A DNA stretch of 64,000 bases from an uncultured Faecalicatena sp. Lineage in GTDB: Bacteria > Bacillota > Clostridia > Lachnospirales > Lachnospiraceae. Both the position numbers and the translations under genes were made by a program. This document shows positions 42,662-50,857 of the stretch, one piece after another (the stretch's first letter is position 1; each line of letters begins with the position of its first letter). Below the pieces are notes generated by a model that searched no databases, had not been told where the DNA came from, and saw only the letters and a list, made by a program, of their open reading frames with translations. The DNA lies in the NCBI GenBank assembly GCA_902489075.1, contig CABTYO010000010.1, positions 1 to 64,000 on the forward strand. Direction: 5' to 3'.

Positions 42662-43052
42662 GCCCCAGACAATTTTTCAATTCCAGTATTTTCTGGTGTA
42701 TCGTTTCAATCACTCTTAAAAACTCTTCATCACTCTTCCCAGTAGGATCATCCAGTCCCCAGTCTTCTCTATATTTACAGGGAAGATATGGGCAGTTCAC
42801 GTTACATCCCATTGTAATAACAATATCGACAGGAGGGATATCAGACAGTAATTTGGAATACTGGGTCTGTTCCATATCGATCTTGTATAGTTCCTTCATC
42901 AGCCTTACGGCATCCTGATTAATCTGCGGTTTGGTTTCTGTACCTGCGGAATAACTTTCGAAAACATCAGATGCAAGGTGCTTTCCCAATGCTTCTGCGA
43001 TTTGGCTGCGGCAGGAATTGTGTACGCAGATAAAGGCTGCTTTAGGCTTCAT
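42648..43052 (-). CDS. arsC: Arsenate reductase / low-molecular-weight protein tyrosine phosphatase family
   Basis: 134 aa. The N-terminal 'FICVHNSCRSQIAEA' is the anion-binding P-loop (C-x5-R) of thioredoxin-coupled arsenate reductases. 'VDIVITMGCNVNCPYLPCKY' carries the redox cysteines and 'EDWGLDDPTGKSDEEF' the conserved general-acid DDPT. It reduces arsenate to arsenite for efflux. No arsenite pump or ArsR is adjacent. Its start overlaps a small membrane-peptide gene upstream. Confidence 0.9.
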   Translation of the reverse strand: MKPKAAFICVHNSCRSQIAEALGKHLASDVFESYSAGTETKPQINQDAVRLMKELYKIDMEQTQYSKLLSDIPPVDIVITMGCNVNCPYLPCKYREDWGLDDPTGKSDEEFLRVIETIHQKILELKNCLGQKKG

Positions 43053-43173
43053 TTTTAGCCCACTCCATTAACTTCTTCCAGGGATCACCAAAGTCAAAGC
43101 CGATAATCCAACAAAATGCAAAATAGTATAGAAGACTTAATGAAGCAGCCAAAATAAGTTTTATAATTTTCAT
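43042..43173 (-). CDS. 43-residue membrane peptide upstream of arsC
   Basis: An open frame of 43 codons from ATG 43173 (GGAG 8 nt upstream) to TAA 43042. It begins MKIIKLILAASLSLLYYFAF, a single hydrophobic segment, and ends with the polar tail FGDPWKKLMEWAKNEA. Its stop overlaps the arsC start by 11 nt, so the two are translationally coupled. I do not recognise a family. A membrane anchor or accessory peptide for arsenate detoxification is a guess from context. Confidence 0.55.
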   Translation of the reverse strand: MKIIKLILAASLSLLYYFAFCWIIGFDFGDPWKKLMEWAKNEA

Positions 43174-43281
43174 AAAGTTTTCTCCATGTTCATAGATTTA
43201 GAATATTTCTTAAGTCTTATTATATGGAATAATCTGTAGAAGTACAATCACAAAAAGGAAAATTACATAAATGGAAAAGAA

Positions 43282-43310
43282 TTGCATGTCTTTTCGTATT
43301 CGGGTATACT
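43282..43310 (+). promoter_or_regulatory. Sigma-A promoter of the AAA/PD-(D/E)XK gene
   Basis: TTGCAT (43282-43287), 17-nt spacer, TATACT (43305-43310). Confidence 0.65.
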
Positions 43311-43363
43311 GAATACATGATAAGTGGAGTAGATCTTATGGTGAACGAAGGGAGCAGATTATT

Positions 43364-44962
43364 GTGAAAACATTTAATACGACTGGGTGCTGTATCCCTG
43401 ACATGCATTATATGGTTAATATAGAAGATAAGCTGCAGAAAATAAAACAACTCGTGGATCGTGGCGCCTATTTTGTAATCAATCGTGCCAGACAGTATGG
43501 AAAGACGACAACACTGGGCCTGCTAAAGACCCATCTGGAGGATCACTATCTGGTTGTATTTCTGGATTTTCAGATGATGAGTAATGGCGATTTTCGTGAT
43601 GAAGAGACTTTTGTGAACTCTTTTGTAGATATTTTTCTGGATACGGTCAGAAGTAATGCAATGATGGAAAACGGGTTATCAGCAGAATTACTTTTGGAAT
43701 TAGAAAGTGCGGAGAAGGCAGGGCATATCACAGGGTTAAGAAAATTATTCGGCTTTCTCAGCAGACTCTGCGGGACTGCAAAAAGGCCGGTTGTTCTTAT
43801 GATTGATGAGGTGGACAGTGCTGCCAATAATCAGGTATTCTTGGATTTCCTTTCACAGCTGCGGGCATATTATCTGGCACGGAGTACGAAAGCCACTTTT
43901 CAGTCCGTTATCCTGGCAGGTGTGTATGACTTTAAGAATCTGAAATTGAAGCTGCGCCCGGAAACGGAGCATAAGTATAACAGCCTCTGGAATATTGCAG
44001 AACCTTTTGATGTGGATATGAGCTTTTCGGCGAATGCAATCGAAGGAATGCTGGAGGAATATGAGCGGGATCACCACACAGGCATGAATCCATCCCAGGT
44101 CGCAGAGTGTATCTATGGTTATACCTCTGGATATCCATTTCTGGTTTCCAGTATCTGTAAAGTGATTGAAGCTACTGTAAGTTCAGAAGAACGGTTCCAG
44201 AAGAATGAATCGGCCTGGTCCAGGAGCGGAGTAGCGGAAGCGGTTAAGATGATTTTAAAAGCAAATAACATACCGCTATTTGAGACAATGATGAAGCAGC
44301 TGGAAAATTATCCGATGCTGCGCACTTTGATTTCAGAGATTTTATATCAGGGAAAACAGATTCCTTTCAGCCCGGATGTAGAAGCAGTGAATATGGGAGT
44401 CATGTTCGGATTCCTGCAGGAAAAAGATGGTATGGTTGCAGTTGCGAATCGGATTTTTGAAATGCGGCTTTTAAATATGTTCATTTCAGAAGAGGCACTT
44501 GGTAGTGAATCATATCAAGCCGGTCTGGCAGCTAAAAACCAGTTCATAAAAGATGGAAGGCTGAATATGGATCTGGTGTTGGAAAAGTTCGTGCAGCATT
44601 ATACGGATATTTATACAAAGAATGATGAAAAGTTTCTTGAGAAACAGGGAAGAAAAATTTTCCTGCTGTATCTGAAACCAATCATTAATGGAACAGGAAA
44701 TTATTATATTGAGGCGGAGACAAGAGATTCCGGTCGGACAGACGTTGTCGTTGATTATCTGGGGCAGCAGTTTGTTATAGAATTAAAGATTTGGCATGGA
44801 GAAAAATATAATGCTAGAGGAGAGAAGCAGTTAGCAGAGTATCTTGAAAAATTTCATTTAAATAAAGGATATATGCTGACATTTTCCTTTAATAAAAAGA
44901 AGCAGACCGGGATTCAGAATGTAAAGTATGGAAATAAAACATTTGTAGAAGCAGTCGTATAG
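43364..44962 (+). CDS. AAA-ATPase-like protein with C-terminal PD-(D/E)XK nuclease domain
   Basis: 532 aa, GTG start with GAAGGGAG upstream. N-terminal STAND/AAA-like ATPase with a modified P-loop 'INRARQYGKTTTLGLL' and Walker B 'VVLMIDEVDSAAN'. A middle helical region is followed by a C-terminal PD-(D/E)XK fold: 'RTDVVVDYLGQQFVIELKIW' gives the D and ExK residues. Such fusions are widespread in gut Clostridia and Bacteroidetes and are suspected mobile or defence genes, but no function is proven. It sits between an intact arsC and a truncated arsC copy, with its own promoter. Confidence 0.82.
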   Translation: MKTFNTTGCCIPDMHYMVNIEDKLQKIKQLVDRGAYFVINRARQYGKTTTLGLLKTHLEDHYLVVFLDFQMMSNGDFRDEETFVNSFVDIFLDTVRSNAMMENGLSAELLLELESAEKAGHITGLRKLFGFLSRLCGTAKRPVVLMIDEVDSAANNQVFLDFLSQLRAYYLARSTKATFQSVILAGVYDFKNLKLKLRPETEHKYNSLWNIAEPFDVDMSFSANAIEGMLEEYERDHHTGMNPSQVAECIYGYTSGYPFLVSSICKVIEATVSSEERFQKNESAWSRSGVAEAVKMILKANNIPLFETMMKQLENYPMLRTLISEILYQGKQIPFSPDVEAVNMGVMFGFLQEKDGMVAVANRIFEMRLLNMFISEEALGSESYQAGLAAKNQFIKDGRLNMDLVLEKFVQHYTDIYTKNDEKFLEKQGRKIFLLYLKPIINGTGNYYIEAETRDSGRTDVVVDYLGQQFVIELKIWHGEKYNARGEKQLAEYLEKFHLNKGYMLTFSFNKKKQTGIQNVKYGNKTFVEAVV

Positions 44963-45045
44963 TATAGTTCCTTTTTTGGAATGAAAAAGACAGGCTTATT
45001 TATAAACATTAGATAATGATATTGTTGAAATAAGATTCCAACGAA

Positions 45046-45083
45046 ACGCAGGGGTAAAAAGTGCACACTTTTTACCCCTGCGT
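45046..45083. terminator. Perfect hairpin after the AAA/nuclease gene
   Basis: Two 18-nt arms (45046-45063 and 45066-45083) pair perfectly around CA, with core GGGGTAAAAAGTG. It is a sister copy of the arsC terminator at 42620. Confidence 0.8.
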
Positions 45084-45176
45084 TTTGCTTCAGGCAATTC
45101 CTCGATCCCAGTATTTTTTAACAGATTTTTTCAATTATTTTTGAGAATTCTTCATCACTTTTTCCAGCAGGATCGT
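45061..45176 (-). pseudogene. Truncated second arsC copy
   Basis: Minus-strand frame from 45176 reads YDPAGKSDEEFSKIIEKIC, then a stop, then KILGSRNCLKQ. The arsC at 42648 reads DDPTGKSDEEFLRVIETIHQ and later KILELKNCLGQ. So this is the last ~35 codons of an arsC-like gene with an in-frame stop, sharing the terminator hairpin. The upstream ~100 codons are missing. Confidence 0.7.
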
Positions 45177-45669
45177 AAAAACAACCGCTAGAAGTACAAT
45201 CGCCCCTATGGACAGCCGATTCGTCTTATTTTTTACATAATTACTAAATAATCTATAAAAAATACTAAAAAACTATAATACAAACTGCCTTAACTCTGCT
45301 AAGATAAAAGATACAAAAACAGGTGATTATAAAAAGATAAGCTTCCGCAGCTCCGTGAGGAATTTAAAAAGCACAGACAGAAGGCAGAGGCGTAGTTAAG
45401 AAATATAGAAAAACAGAGCAAATGGCATTGGACGGTTACGTTCCAGTGCCATTTGCTATACAACTTGAACGGGAGATGTCCCGGATTTCTAATCAGTTCG
45501 GCGTTATTCATGAGCCTGTAGTGCCATCGGGGATTAGTGGGATGGTAAAGATTTATATTTCAGAGTAAGAAAAAGTAAAATTAATATTTCTCAAATATCC
45601 AATAAACAATTTATTAACATATGAAACGTAGAATAAGCCTATCAAATAAATAAAAGGAGAAAAACAGAT
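45177..45669. other. Decayed intergenic stretch
   Basis: No intact gene was recognised. A 48-codon plus-strand frame (45422-45568, beginning MALDGYVPVPFAIQLEREMS) lacks a ribosome site and family match. Another short frame ending near 45390 reads PQLREEFKKHRQKAEA. Both may be gene remnants. A 13-nt match, TAGAAGTACAATC, occurs here (45189-45201) and near 43233, upstream of the intact arsC region. Confidence 0.35.
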
Positions 45670-46149
45670 ATGAGAAGAGTAGATGTAGTTGTAACAAAAG
45701 AAAACGGGAAGGCGTTAAGATTAGAGGAAATGGAGAAGGTAAAAGCCAATCCGTCAGATACAAAAGAGGGAAAGATCATGGACCTTCTTATTACAGCCTG
45801 GGGAGAATGGCAGCCGGATTATGAAGGATGGCTCAAATGGTCCAACCGTTTATATGCAAAGGATGCCACAATCAATGCGATAGACGGAGAAAAGAACTTC
45901 CGGGATTATCAGGCAAGCATGAAAGACCAGCGTGATGCATGCGCAATGGAAATGGGACCAATCATGCAGATTACAGTGGAGGATAATGTGGCGGCCCTTG
46001 TATATCATATGTATCTTACGCCAAAAGTAGAGAATGCCTCAACATTTGACATGATTGTTACGGAATATAATGTCGTGGAAGAAATAGAGGGGAAACTTAT
46101 GGTAACGCATTTGGATTTATATACAGACGGCGGTGGATTAAATTATTAA
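45670..46149 (+). CDS. SnoaL/NTF2-like small protein
   Basis: 159 aa, AAAAGGAG upstream. The middle and C-terminal parts ('WQPDYEGWLKWSNRLYAKDA', 'AALVYHMYLTPK', 'FDMIVTEYNVVEE') fit the cone-shaped NTF2-like fold of SnoaL-type polyketide cyclase relatives, a fold used by many small-molecule enzymes and binding proteins. No catalytic residues can be named with confidence. It stands alone and ends at a strong terminator. Confidence 0.6.
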   Translation: MRRVDVVVTKENGKALRLEEMEKVKANPSDTKEGKIMDLLITAWGEWQPDYEGWLKWSNRLYAKDATINAIDGEKNFRDYQASMKDQRDACAMEMGPIMQITVEDNVAALVYHMYLTPKVENASTFDMIVTEYNVVEEIEGKLMVTHLDLYTDGGGLNY

Positions 46150-46184
46150 AAGGCAGTAATGTTCCATAATTTCACTGGAAAAAC

Positions 46185-46239
46185 AACAAAACCCGACGCG
46201 GTACGCATCGCAGAGAAGCGTACCGCGTTGGGTTTTGTT
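46185..46239 (+). terminator. Strong terminator after the SnoaL-like gene
   Basis: 22-nt arms (46185-46206 and 46218-46239) with one mismatch; core ACGCGGTACGC / GCGTACCGCGT, flanked by A- and T-rich ends. Confidence 0.9.
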
Positions 46240-46299
46240 ATTAATATTCATGTACAATAATCAGTAATATTGGCGAATAGTTCATAACGTACCTATGCC

Positions 46300-46790
46300 T
46301 GGTTTTGTTAAAATAAAGCATATCATCAAGAACCCGGAAGATTTTGCCGGGTGAGCCGTTACATATTTACCGGGAGGCGGCAGATCCCTTATATTGAAGG
46401 GGCATGGATGACAAAGCAGGAGGGAAAATATTATCTGCAATATGCGATTCCGGGCACACAGTTCAATATCTACGGAGACGGCGTTTATGTGGCAGACCAG
46501 CCGCTGGGTCCCTTTACCCCGGCACTGAATAATCCATATTCTTATAAAACAGGCGGGTTCATGAACGGGGCAGGACACGGGTCAACGATGCAGGACCAGA
46601 AGGGCAGCTCCCCCGTGATGCAATGCTGTCATCAAAGCGTACGCCGGACAGTCCTGGCGGGCAGGCACTGGGATATTTTACAGGCGGTGTGTATGAATAT
46701 GAAAAGAGGCTTGATGCTCCCCAAAAGTTGGATGGTCAGAAGGTGATCCTGGAATTTGAGGGAGTGTACCGCAATGCAGAGATAATTGCA
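46300..46790 (+). pseudogene. Fused remnants of GH43-like and GH2-like glycosidases
   Basis: Two fragments in different frames. From ~46375 to ~46590 the frame reads PYIEGAWMTKQEGKYYLQYA, 'FNIYGDGVYVADQPLGPF' and 'GFMNGAGHGSTMQD', which is the inner part of a GH43-type enzyme. From ~46623 to ~46790 another frame reads 'RTPDSPGGQALGYFTGGVYE' and 'DGQKVILEFEGVYRNAE', the N-terminal jelly-roll of a GH2 enzyme. Both lack starts and catalytic C-termini. A deletion appears to have joined two former neighbouring genes. Confidence 0.7.
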
Positions 46791-46881
46791 GTCTTTTTAT
46801 TTATTGGAATAAGTTCCAAAAACTCTTAAATAATATAGAATTATTGGATAAACTATATTTATAGGACAGGAGGGATAAAGT

Positions 46882-48096
46882 ATGGCAGTTAAGAGAATTG
46901 ATAGAGAGGAATACCTTGATAAGCTGATTGCATTCAGAGATAAACAGATCATAAAGGTAATCACTGGCGTACGCCGTTGTGGAAAATCTACTCTTATGGA
47001 AATCTATCAGGATTACCTGAAAGGCAAGGGAGTCACTGAAGAACAGATGATCACAGTAAATCTGGAGGATTTTGACTTTTACGAGCTGCGCGACCCTAAA
47101 AATCTCCACATATATATTAAAGAACGTCTGTGTCAGGATAAGATGACCTATGTTTTTCTTGATGAAATCCAGCAATGCGAAGAATTCCCCAGAGTGGTCG
47201 ACAGTCTGTTCGTCAGAAAGAATGTGGATTTGTACATTACGGGGTCCAATGCCTATATGCTCTCATCTGAAATAGCAACAATGATTTCCGGCAGATATGT
47301 GGAATTCCAGATGCTTCCGCTGTCCTTTAAGGAATATGTGAAGAGTACGGGCAACACCAGTGATCTTGCAAGAAAATATACTTCTTATCTTGAAAACAGT
47401 TCATTTCCGTATGCACTTGAATTAGAGGGGCAGCCAAAAGAAATCAGAGATTATCTGGATGGAATCTATAATACGATTGTAGTGAAGGATATTGCGAACC
47501 GACATAAGATTCAGGATACAATGATGTTGGAGAGTGTGACCCGGTTTGTTTTTGACAATATTGGAAAGCAGCTGTCTACAAAAAAGATAGCTGATACTAT
47601 GACCTCAGATGGGCGGAAAATAGATGTAAAAACCGTGGAAAAGTATGTGAGGGCGTTGATGGAATCCTTCATCGTCTATCAGGCTAAGAGATATAACATT
47701 AAAGGAAAACAGTATTTGAAGACTCTTGAAAAGTATTATGCGGTGGATATAGGCATGCGCTACATGCTTCTTGGCAGCAGGTCGACTGACGTGGGGCATA
47801 TACTTGAAAATGTAGTATATCTGGAGCTTATCCGGAGAGGTTATGATGTCTATGTAGGGAAGATCGATGAACTGAAAGTCGATTTTGTTGCAATGGAGCC
47901 TAAAAGAATCATTTATTATCAGGTAGCAGCCTCTGTGCGTGATGAGAAGACTCTTTTACGAGAACTCGCACCACTGCAGAAAATTACAGACCATTATCAG
48001 AAATTTATACTGACGCTTGATGAAGACCCGGAAGCGGATTATGAAGGAATCCGCCGTATCAATGCATTGGACTGGCTGATTGGGAAAGGTGAATAA
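46882..48096 (+). CDS. ATP-binding protein, AAA_14 with DUF4143
   Basis: 404 aa, AGGAGG upstream. N-terminal ATPase: Walker A 'ITGVRRCGKSTLM', Walker B 'MTYVFLDEIQQCEEFPRVVD' and 'YITGSNAYMLSSE'. The C-terminal DUF4143 domain includes 'ETVEKYVRALMESF'-type sequence and a nuclease-like end 'VGHILENVVYLELIRRGYDV' then 'DELKVDFVA'. These genes are extremely common, mobile and of unknown function; some are suspected in toxin or defence roles. It directly follows the broken GH2 fragment, so it probably arrived with or near the deletion. Confidence 0.88.
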   Translation: MAVKRIDREEYLDKLIAFRDKQIIKVITGVRRCGKSTLMEIYQDYLKGKGVTEEQMITVNLEDFDFYELRDPKNLHIYIKERLCQDKMTYVFLDEIQQCEEFPRVVDSLFVRKNVDLYITGSNAYMLSSEIATMISGRYVEFQMLPLSFKEYVKSTGNTSDLARKYTSYLENSSFPYALELEGQPKEIRDYLDGIYNTIVVKDIANRHKIQDTMMLESVTRFVFDNIGKQLSTKKIADTMTSDGRKIDVKTVEKYVRALMESFIVYQAKRYNIKGKQYLKTLEKYYAVDIGMRYMLLGSRSTDVGHILENVVYLELIRRGYDVYVGKIDELKVDFVAMEPKRIIYYQVAASVRDEKTLLRELAPLQKITDHYQKFILTLDEDPEADYEGIRRINALDWLIGKGE

Positions 48097-48133
48097 CAGA
48101 TACGGGCGGATAACAGATACAGGCCAAAACAGA

Positions 48134-48165
48134 TATAGGAATCAGGCAAAAGCCTGATTCCTATA
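48134..48165 (+). terminator. Terminator after the DUF4143 gene
   Basis: Perfect 14-bp arms TATAGGAATCAGGC and GCCTGATTCCTATA around AAAA. Confidence 0.75.
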
Positions 48166-48605
48166 TAAAAGAGATTTCTTCATGAAACAATTCAGACAGT
48201 AAGCCCCTCAAACAGTAAGCCCCTCAAACAGGCTGTCGTCATCTGCATATTTGATTGAAAAGAAACGTTCCAGCATATTCATGGCGAGCTGTTCACATGC
48301 AATGTCAATTAGTTAACGTTCGTAGTACCTTTAGCACCAATAGGGAAACTTAAAAGGAAACAGCACAGAGATGTGGACAGATTCCGTCTACACAACAGTA
48401 ATTTTTACCTGGAGAAATCGTAGAATATGATATAAAAATCCAGTCCTTCTGACATTGTCCACCATCTCCAAAAACGTTATACTCTGCTTATCAGTATTGA
48501 AGAAAACGTATACATATCATGAGCAAAAAAGATGTGTTCATGGGCAGCACAAAATGGCTGTAAATTATCTGTTTATTAGACTGTATAAAAGAGGAGGTTA
48601 CATTT
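48166..48605. other. Intergenic stretch before the rhamnosidase
   Basis: Holds a two-copy 16-nt tandem repeat (unit ACAGTAAGCCCCTCAA, ~48194-48226). On the minus strand a frame over ~48222-48310 reads MNMLERFFSIKYADDDSLFE and ends in a stop, possibly the tail of a lost gene. The region is otherwise the leader of the rhamnosidase operon. Confidence 0.35.
48500..48515 (+). promoter_or_regulatory. Candidate cre (CcpA) site
   Basis: AAGAAAACGTATACAT matches the WTGNAARCGNWWWCAW cre consensus with one mismatch (A for the T). It lies ~90 nt before the rhamnosidase start, sensible for catabolite repression of a glycosidase operon. Confidence 0.35.
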
Positions 48606-50819
48606 ATGGATTTTCAGGCAGAGTGGATTCAGCCGTCAGAGGATATGGGCAGTACCTGCCCGGTGTTCAAAAGAGAATGGCAATCAGAGAAAAAGGTGGA
48701 GCGTGCGGAGCTGATCCTGACCGCACTCGGTGTATATGAGGCAGAATTGAATGGGAAGAGAGTCAGCGGCTATGTGCTGGCACCGGGCTGGACCGTATAT
48801 GACAAACGGCTGCAGTACCAAAGATATGACATCACAGACCTGATCAAAAATGAGAATGAGTTAACAGTCACAGTCGGCAGAGGATGGTTTCGTTCCCCCA
48901 TGCCAGGCTGGATGGAATCGGATGATAAGGAAAGACGGAAGGCGCAGCCGTGCGGTATTTTAGGAGAGGTTCATCTGCATTATGAGGATGGATGCGAGGA
49001 AGTGATTGCGACTGACTTGTCCTGGAAATGCGGGGAGAGTGCTGTAAGATTCAGCGAAATCTACGATGGTGAGAAATTTGACGCCACTTTTCAGACAAAA
49101 GACGGTCAAAGCGGAGAATGGAAGAAAGACGGTCAAGACGTAGGATGCAGGACGGTATCTCTGCTTGACTGGTCAAAAGAAATCCTGATCGAGCAGGAAG
49201 GGGAAGAAATCCGGGAAATGGAGCGGATCGCGGCAAAGTCTGTGTTCCAGACGCCAAAAGGCGAGATCGTCGTTGATTTTGGACAGGAAGTGACTGGATA
49301 TGTGGAGTTTACTGTAGATGCAAAAGCAGGGGAGAAAGTCAGGATTCTTCACGGAGAGGTGTTGGATGCAGAAGGGAATTTTTATCGTGACAACTACCGC
49401 AGTGCAAAGGCAGAGATCGAGTATATCTGCCGGGACGGTATACAGACCTGGCATCCTCATCTGACCTTTTTTGGATTCCGGTATTTGAAACTGGAAGAAT
49501 TCCCGGGCGGGGCAGGTTTGGAAGAGATCAGTCCGGAGCAGTTTACCGCAATCGTGGTGTACTCCAATTTGAAAAAGACAGGACACCTGCGTTGTTCCGA
49601 CTCGATGTTGAACCAGCTGTTTTCTAATATTTTCTGGGGACAGAGGGGGAATTTCCTGGATGTGCCGACGGACTGTCCGCAGAGGGATGAGCGGCTGGGA
49701 TGGACGGGAGACGCCCAGGTATTCGTGAAGGCGGCGAGCTACAATTATGATGTGGAGCGGTTCTTTGCAAAATGGCTGCATGACCTGGCAGCGGACCAGA
49801 GAGCTGACGGCGCCATCGGGCAGGTGATCCCGGACTATCTTCCGGAGGGGAATCCGAGCGCTGCCTGGGGAGATGCTGCAGTGATCTGTCCGTGGCAGAT
49901 TTACCAGACGTACGGTGACAAAAAGATTCTAGAGGACCAGTTTGAGAGCATGAAGAAATGGGTGGATTATATCACCAGTGCCACGAAAGATGAATATCTC
50001 TGGACGGGCGGGGAACATTTCGGTGACTGGCTGGGACTGGATGCCCCGGCAGGCAGTTATAAAGGATCCAGCCGGGAAGACTTTATTGCGGCCGCATTTT
50101 ACGCACACTCCACAGAGCTGGTCGTGAAAGCGGGGCATGTCCTGGGTGAAGACGTATCGGAGTATGAGCGTCTCCATGAGAATATTGTGAAGACGTTCCG
50201 GGAGATCTATCCGGAATATCTGACCCAGACGGAGCACGTTCTGGCAGTCCAGTTCCATCTGGCAGAGGATCCGAAGAAGACAGCCGATGCACTGGCGGAG
50301 ATGGTCAGGGCAGACGGCGTACAGATCCGCACAGGCTTTGTCGGAACTCCTTATATCCTGCATGTGCTCAGTGATTACGGACATTCTGATCTGGCGTATT
50401 CCCTTCTGCTGCGGCAGGAGTATCCGTCCTGGCTGTATTCTGTGAAGAAGGGAGCAACTACGATCTGGGAACACTGGGACGGCATCATGGAAGACGGAAG
50501 CTTCTGGAGCACGGATATGAACTCCTTCAACCATTATGCTTACGGTGCAGTGGCAGACTGGGTTTATGAAAAAGCCGCCGGAATCCAGGTGATCGAGGAA
50601 GCGCCAGGATTCGAAAAAGTGCGTATTGAACCGAAGCCAGATCATCGGCTGGAATGGCTGGAGGCATCCATTCAAACCAGATATGGAATGGTAAGTTCCA
50701 GATGGACCCACTGTGACGGGGCGGTCAGATATGAAATAGAAACACCGGTTCAGACACAGATTATGATAGACGGAAAAATGCATCAGGTGGAAGCAGGGAA
50801 GTATACTTTCTGGGGCTAA
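48606..50819 (+). CDS. Alpha-L-rhamnosidase (GH78)
   Basis: 737 aa, AGGAGG 8 nt upstream, no signal peptide, so it is cytoplasmic. N-terminal jelly-roll domains ('ALGVYEAELNGKRVSGYVLA', 'GRGWFR') precede the (alpha/alpha)6 catalytic domain with the GH78 acid/base region 'VPTDCPQRDERLGWTGDAQV' and the 'TTIWEHWDG' base region. It hydrolyses terminal rhamnose from plant glycosides or pectic oligosaccharides. The GH42 gene follows 38 nt later, so the two act on imported oligosaccharides. No rhamnose-utilisation genes are beside it. Confidence 0.92.
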   Translation: MDFQAEWIQPSEDMGSTCPVFKREWQSEKKVERAELILTALGVYEAELNGKRVSGYVLAPGWTVYDKRLQYQRYDITDLIKNENELTVTVGRGWFRSPMPGWMESDDKERRKAQPCGILGEVHLHYEDGCEEVIATDLSWKCGESAVRFSEIYDGEKFDATFQTKDGQSGEWKKDGQDVGCRTVSLLDWSKEILIEQEGEEIREMERIAAKSVFQTPKGEIVVDFGQEVTGYVEFTVDAKAGEKVRILHGEVLDAEGNFYRDNYRSAKAEIEYICRDGIQTWHPHLTFFGFRYLKLEEFPGGAGLEEISPEQFTAIVVYSNLKKTGHLRCSDSMLNQLFSNIFWGQRGNFLDVPTDCPQRDERLGWTGDAQVFVKAASYNYDVERFFAKWLHDLAADQRADGAIGQVIPDYLPEGNPSAAWGDAAVICPWQIYQTYGDKKILEDQFESMKKWVDYITSATKDEYLWTGGEHFGDWLGLDAPAGSYKGSSREDFIAAAFYAHSTELVVKAGHVLGEDVSEYERLHENIVKTFREIYPEYLTQTEHVLAVQFHLAEDPKKTADALAEMVRADGVQIRTGFVGTPYILHVLSDYGHSDLAYSLLLRQEYPSWLYSVKKGATTIWEHWDGIMEDGSFWSTDMNSFNHYAYGAVADWVYEKAAGIQVIEEAPGFEKVRIEPKPDHRLEWLEASIQTRYGMVSSRWTHCDGAVRYEIETPVQTQIMIDGKMHQVEAGKYTFWG

Positions 50820-50857
50820 AATCATGACACTTCTGTATGAAGAAAGGAAGGTTCTAC

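Noticed and set aside
42620..45083. The two sister hairpins as ends of a transposon carrying the AAA/nuclease gene
   Set aside because: They are terminators of arsC and its truncated copy; no transposase or clear target-site duplication was found.
48194..48226. Two-copy 16-nt repeat as an attachment site
   Set aside because: The copies are directly adjacent in a decayed region, and no integrase or tRNA gene is nearby.
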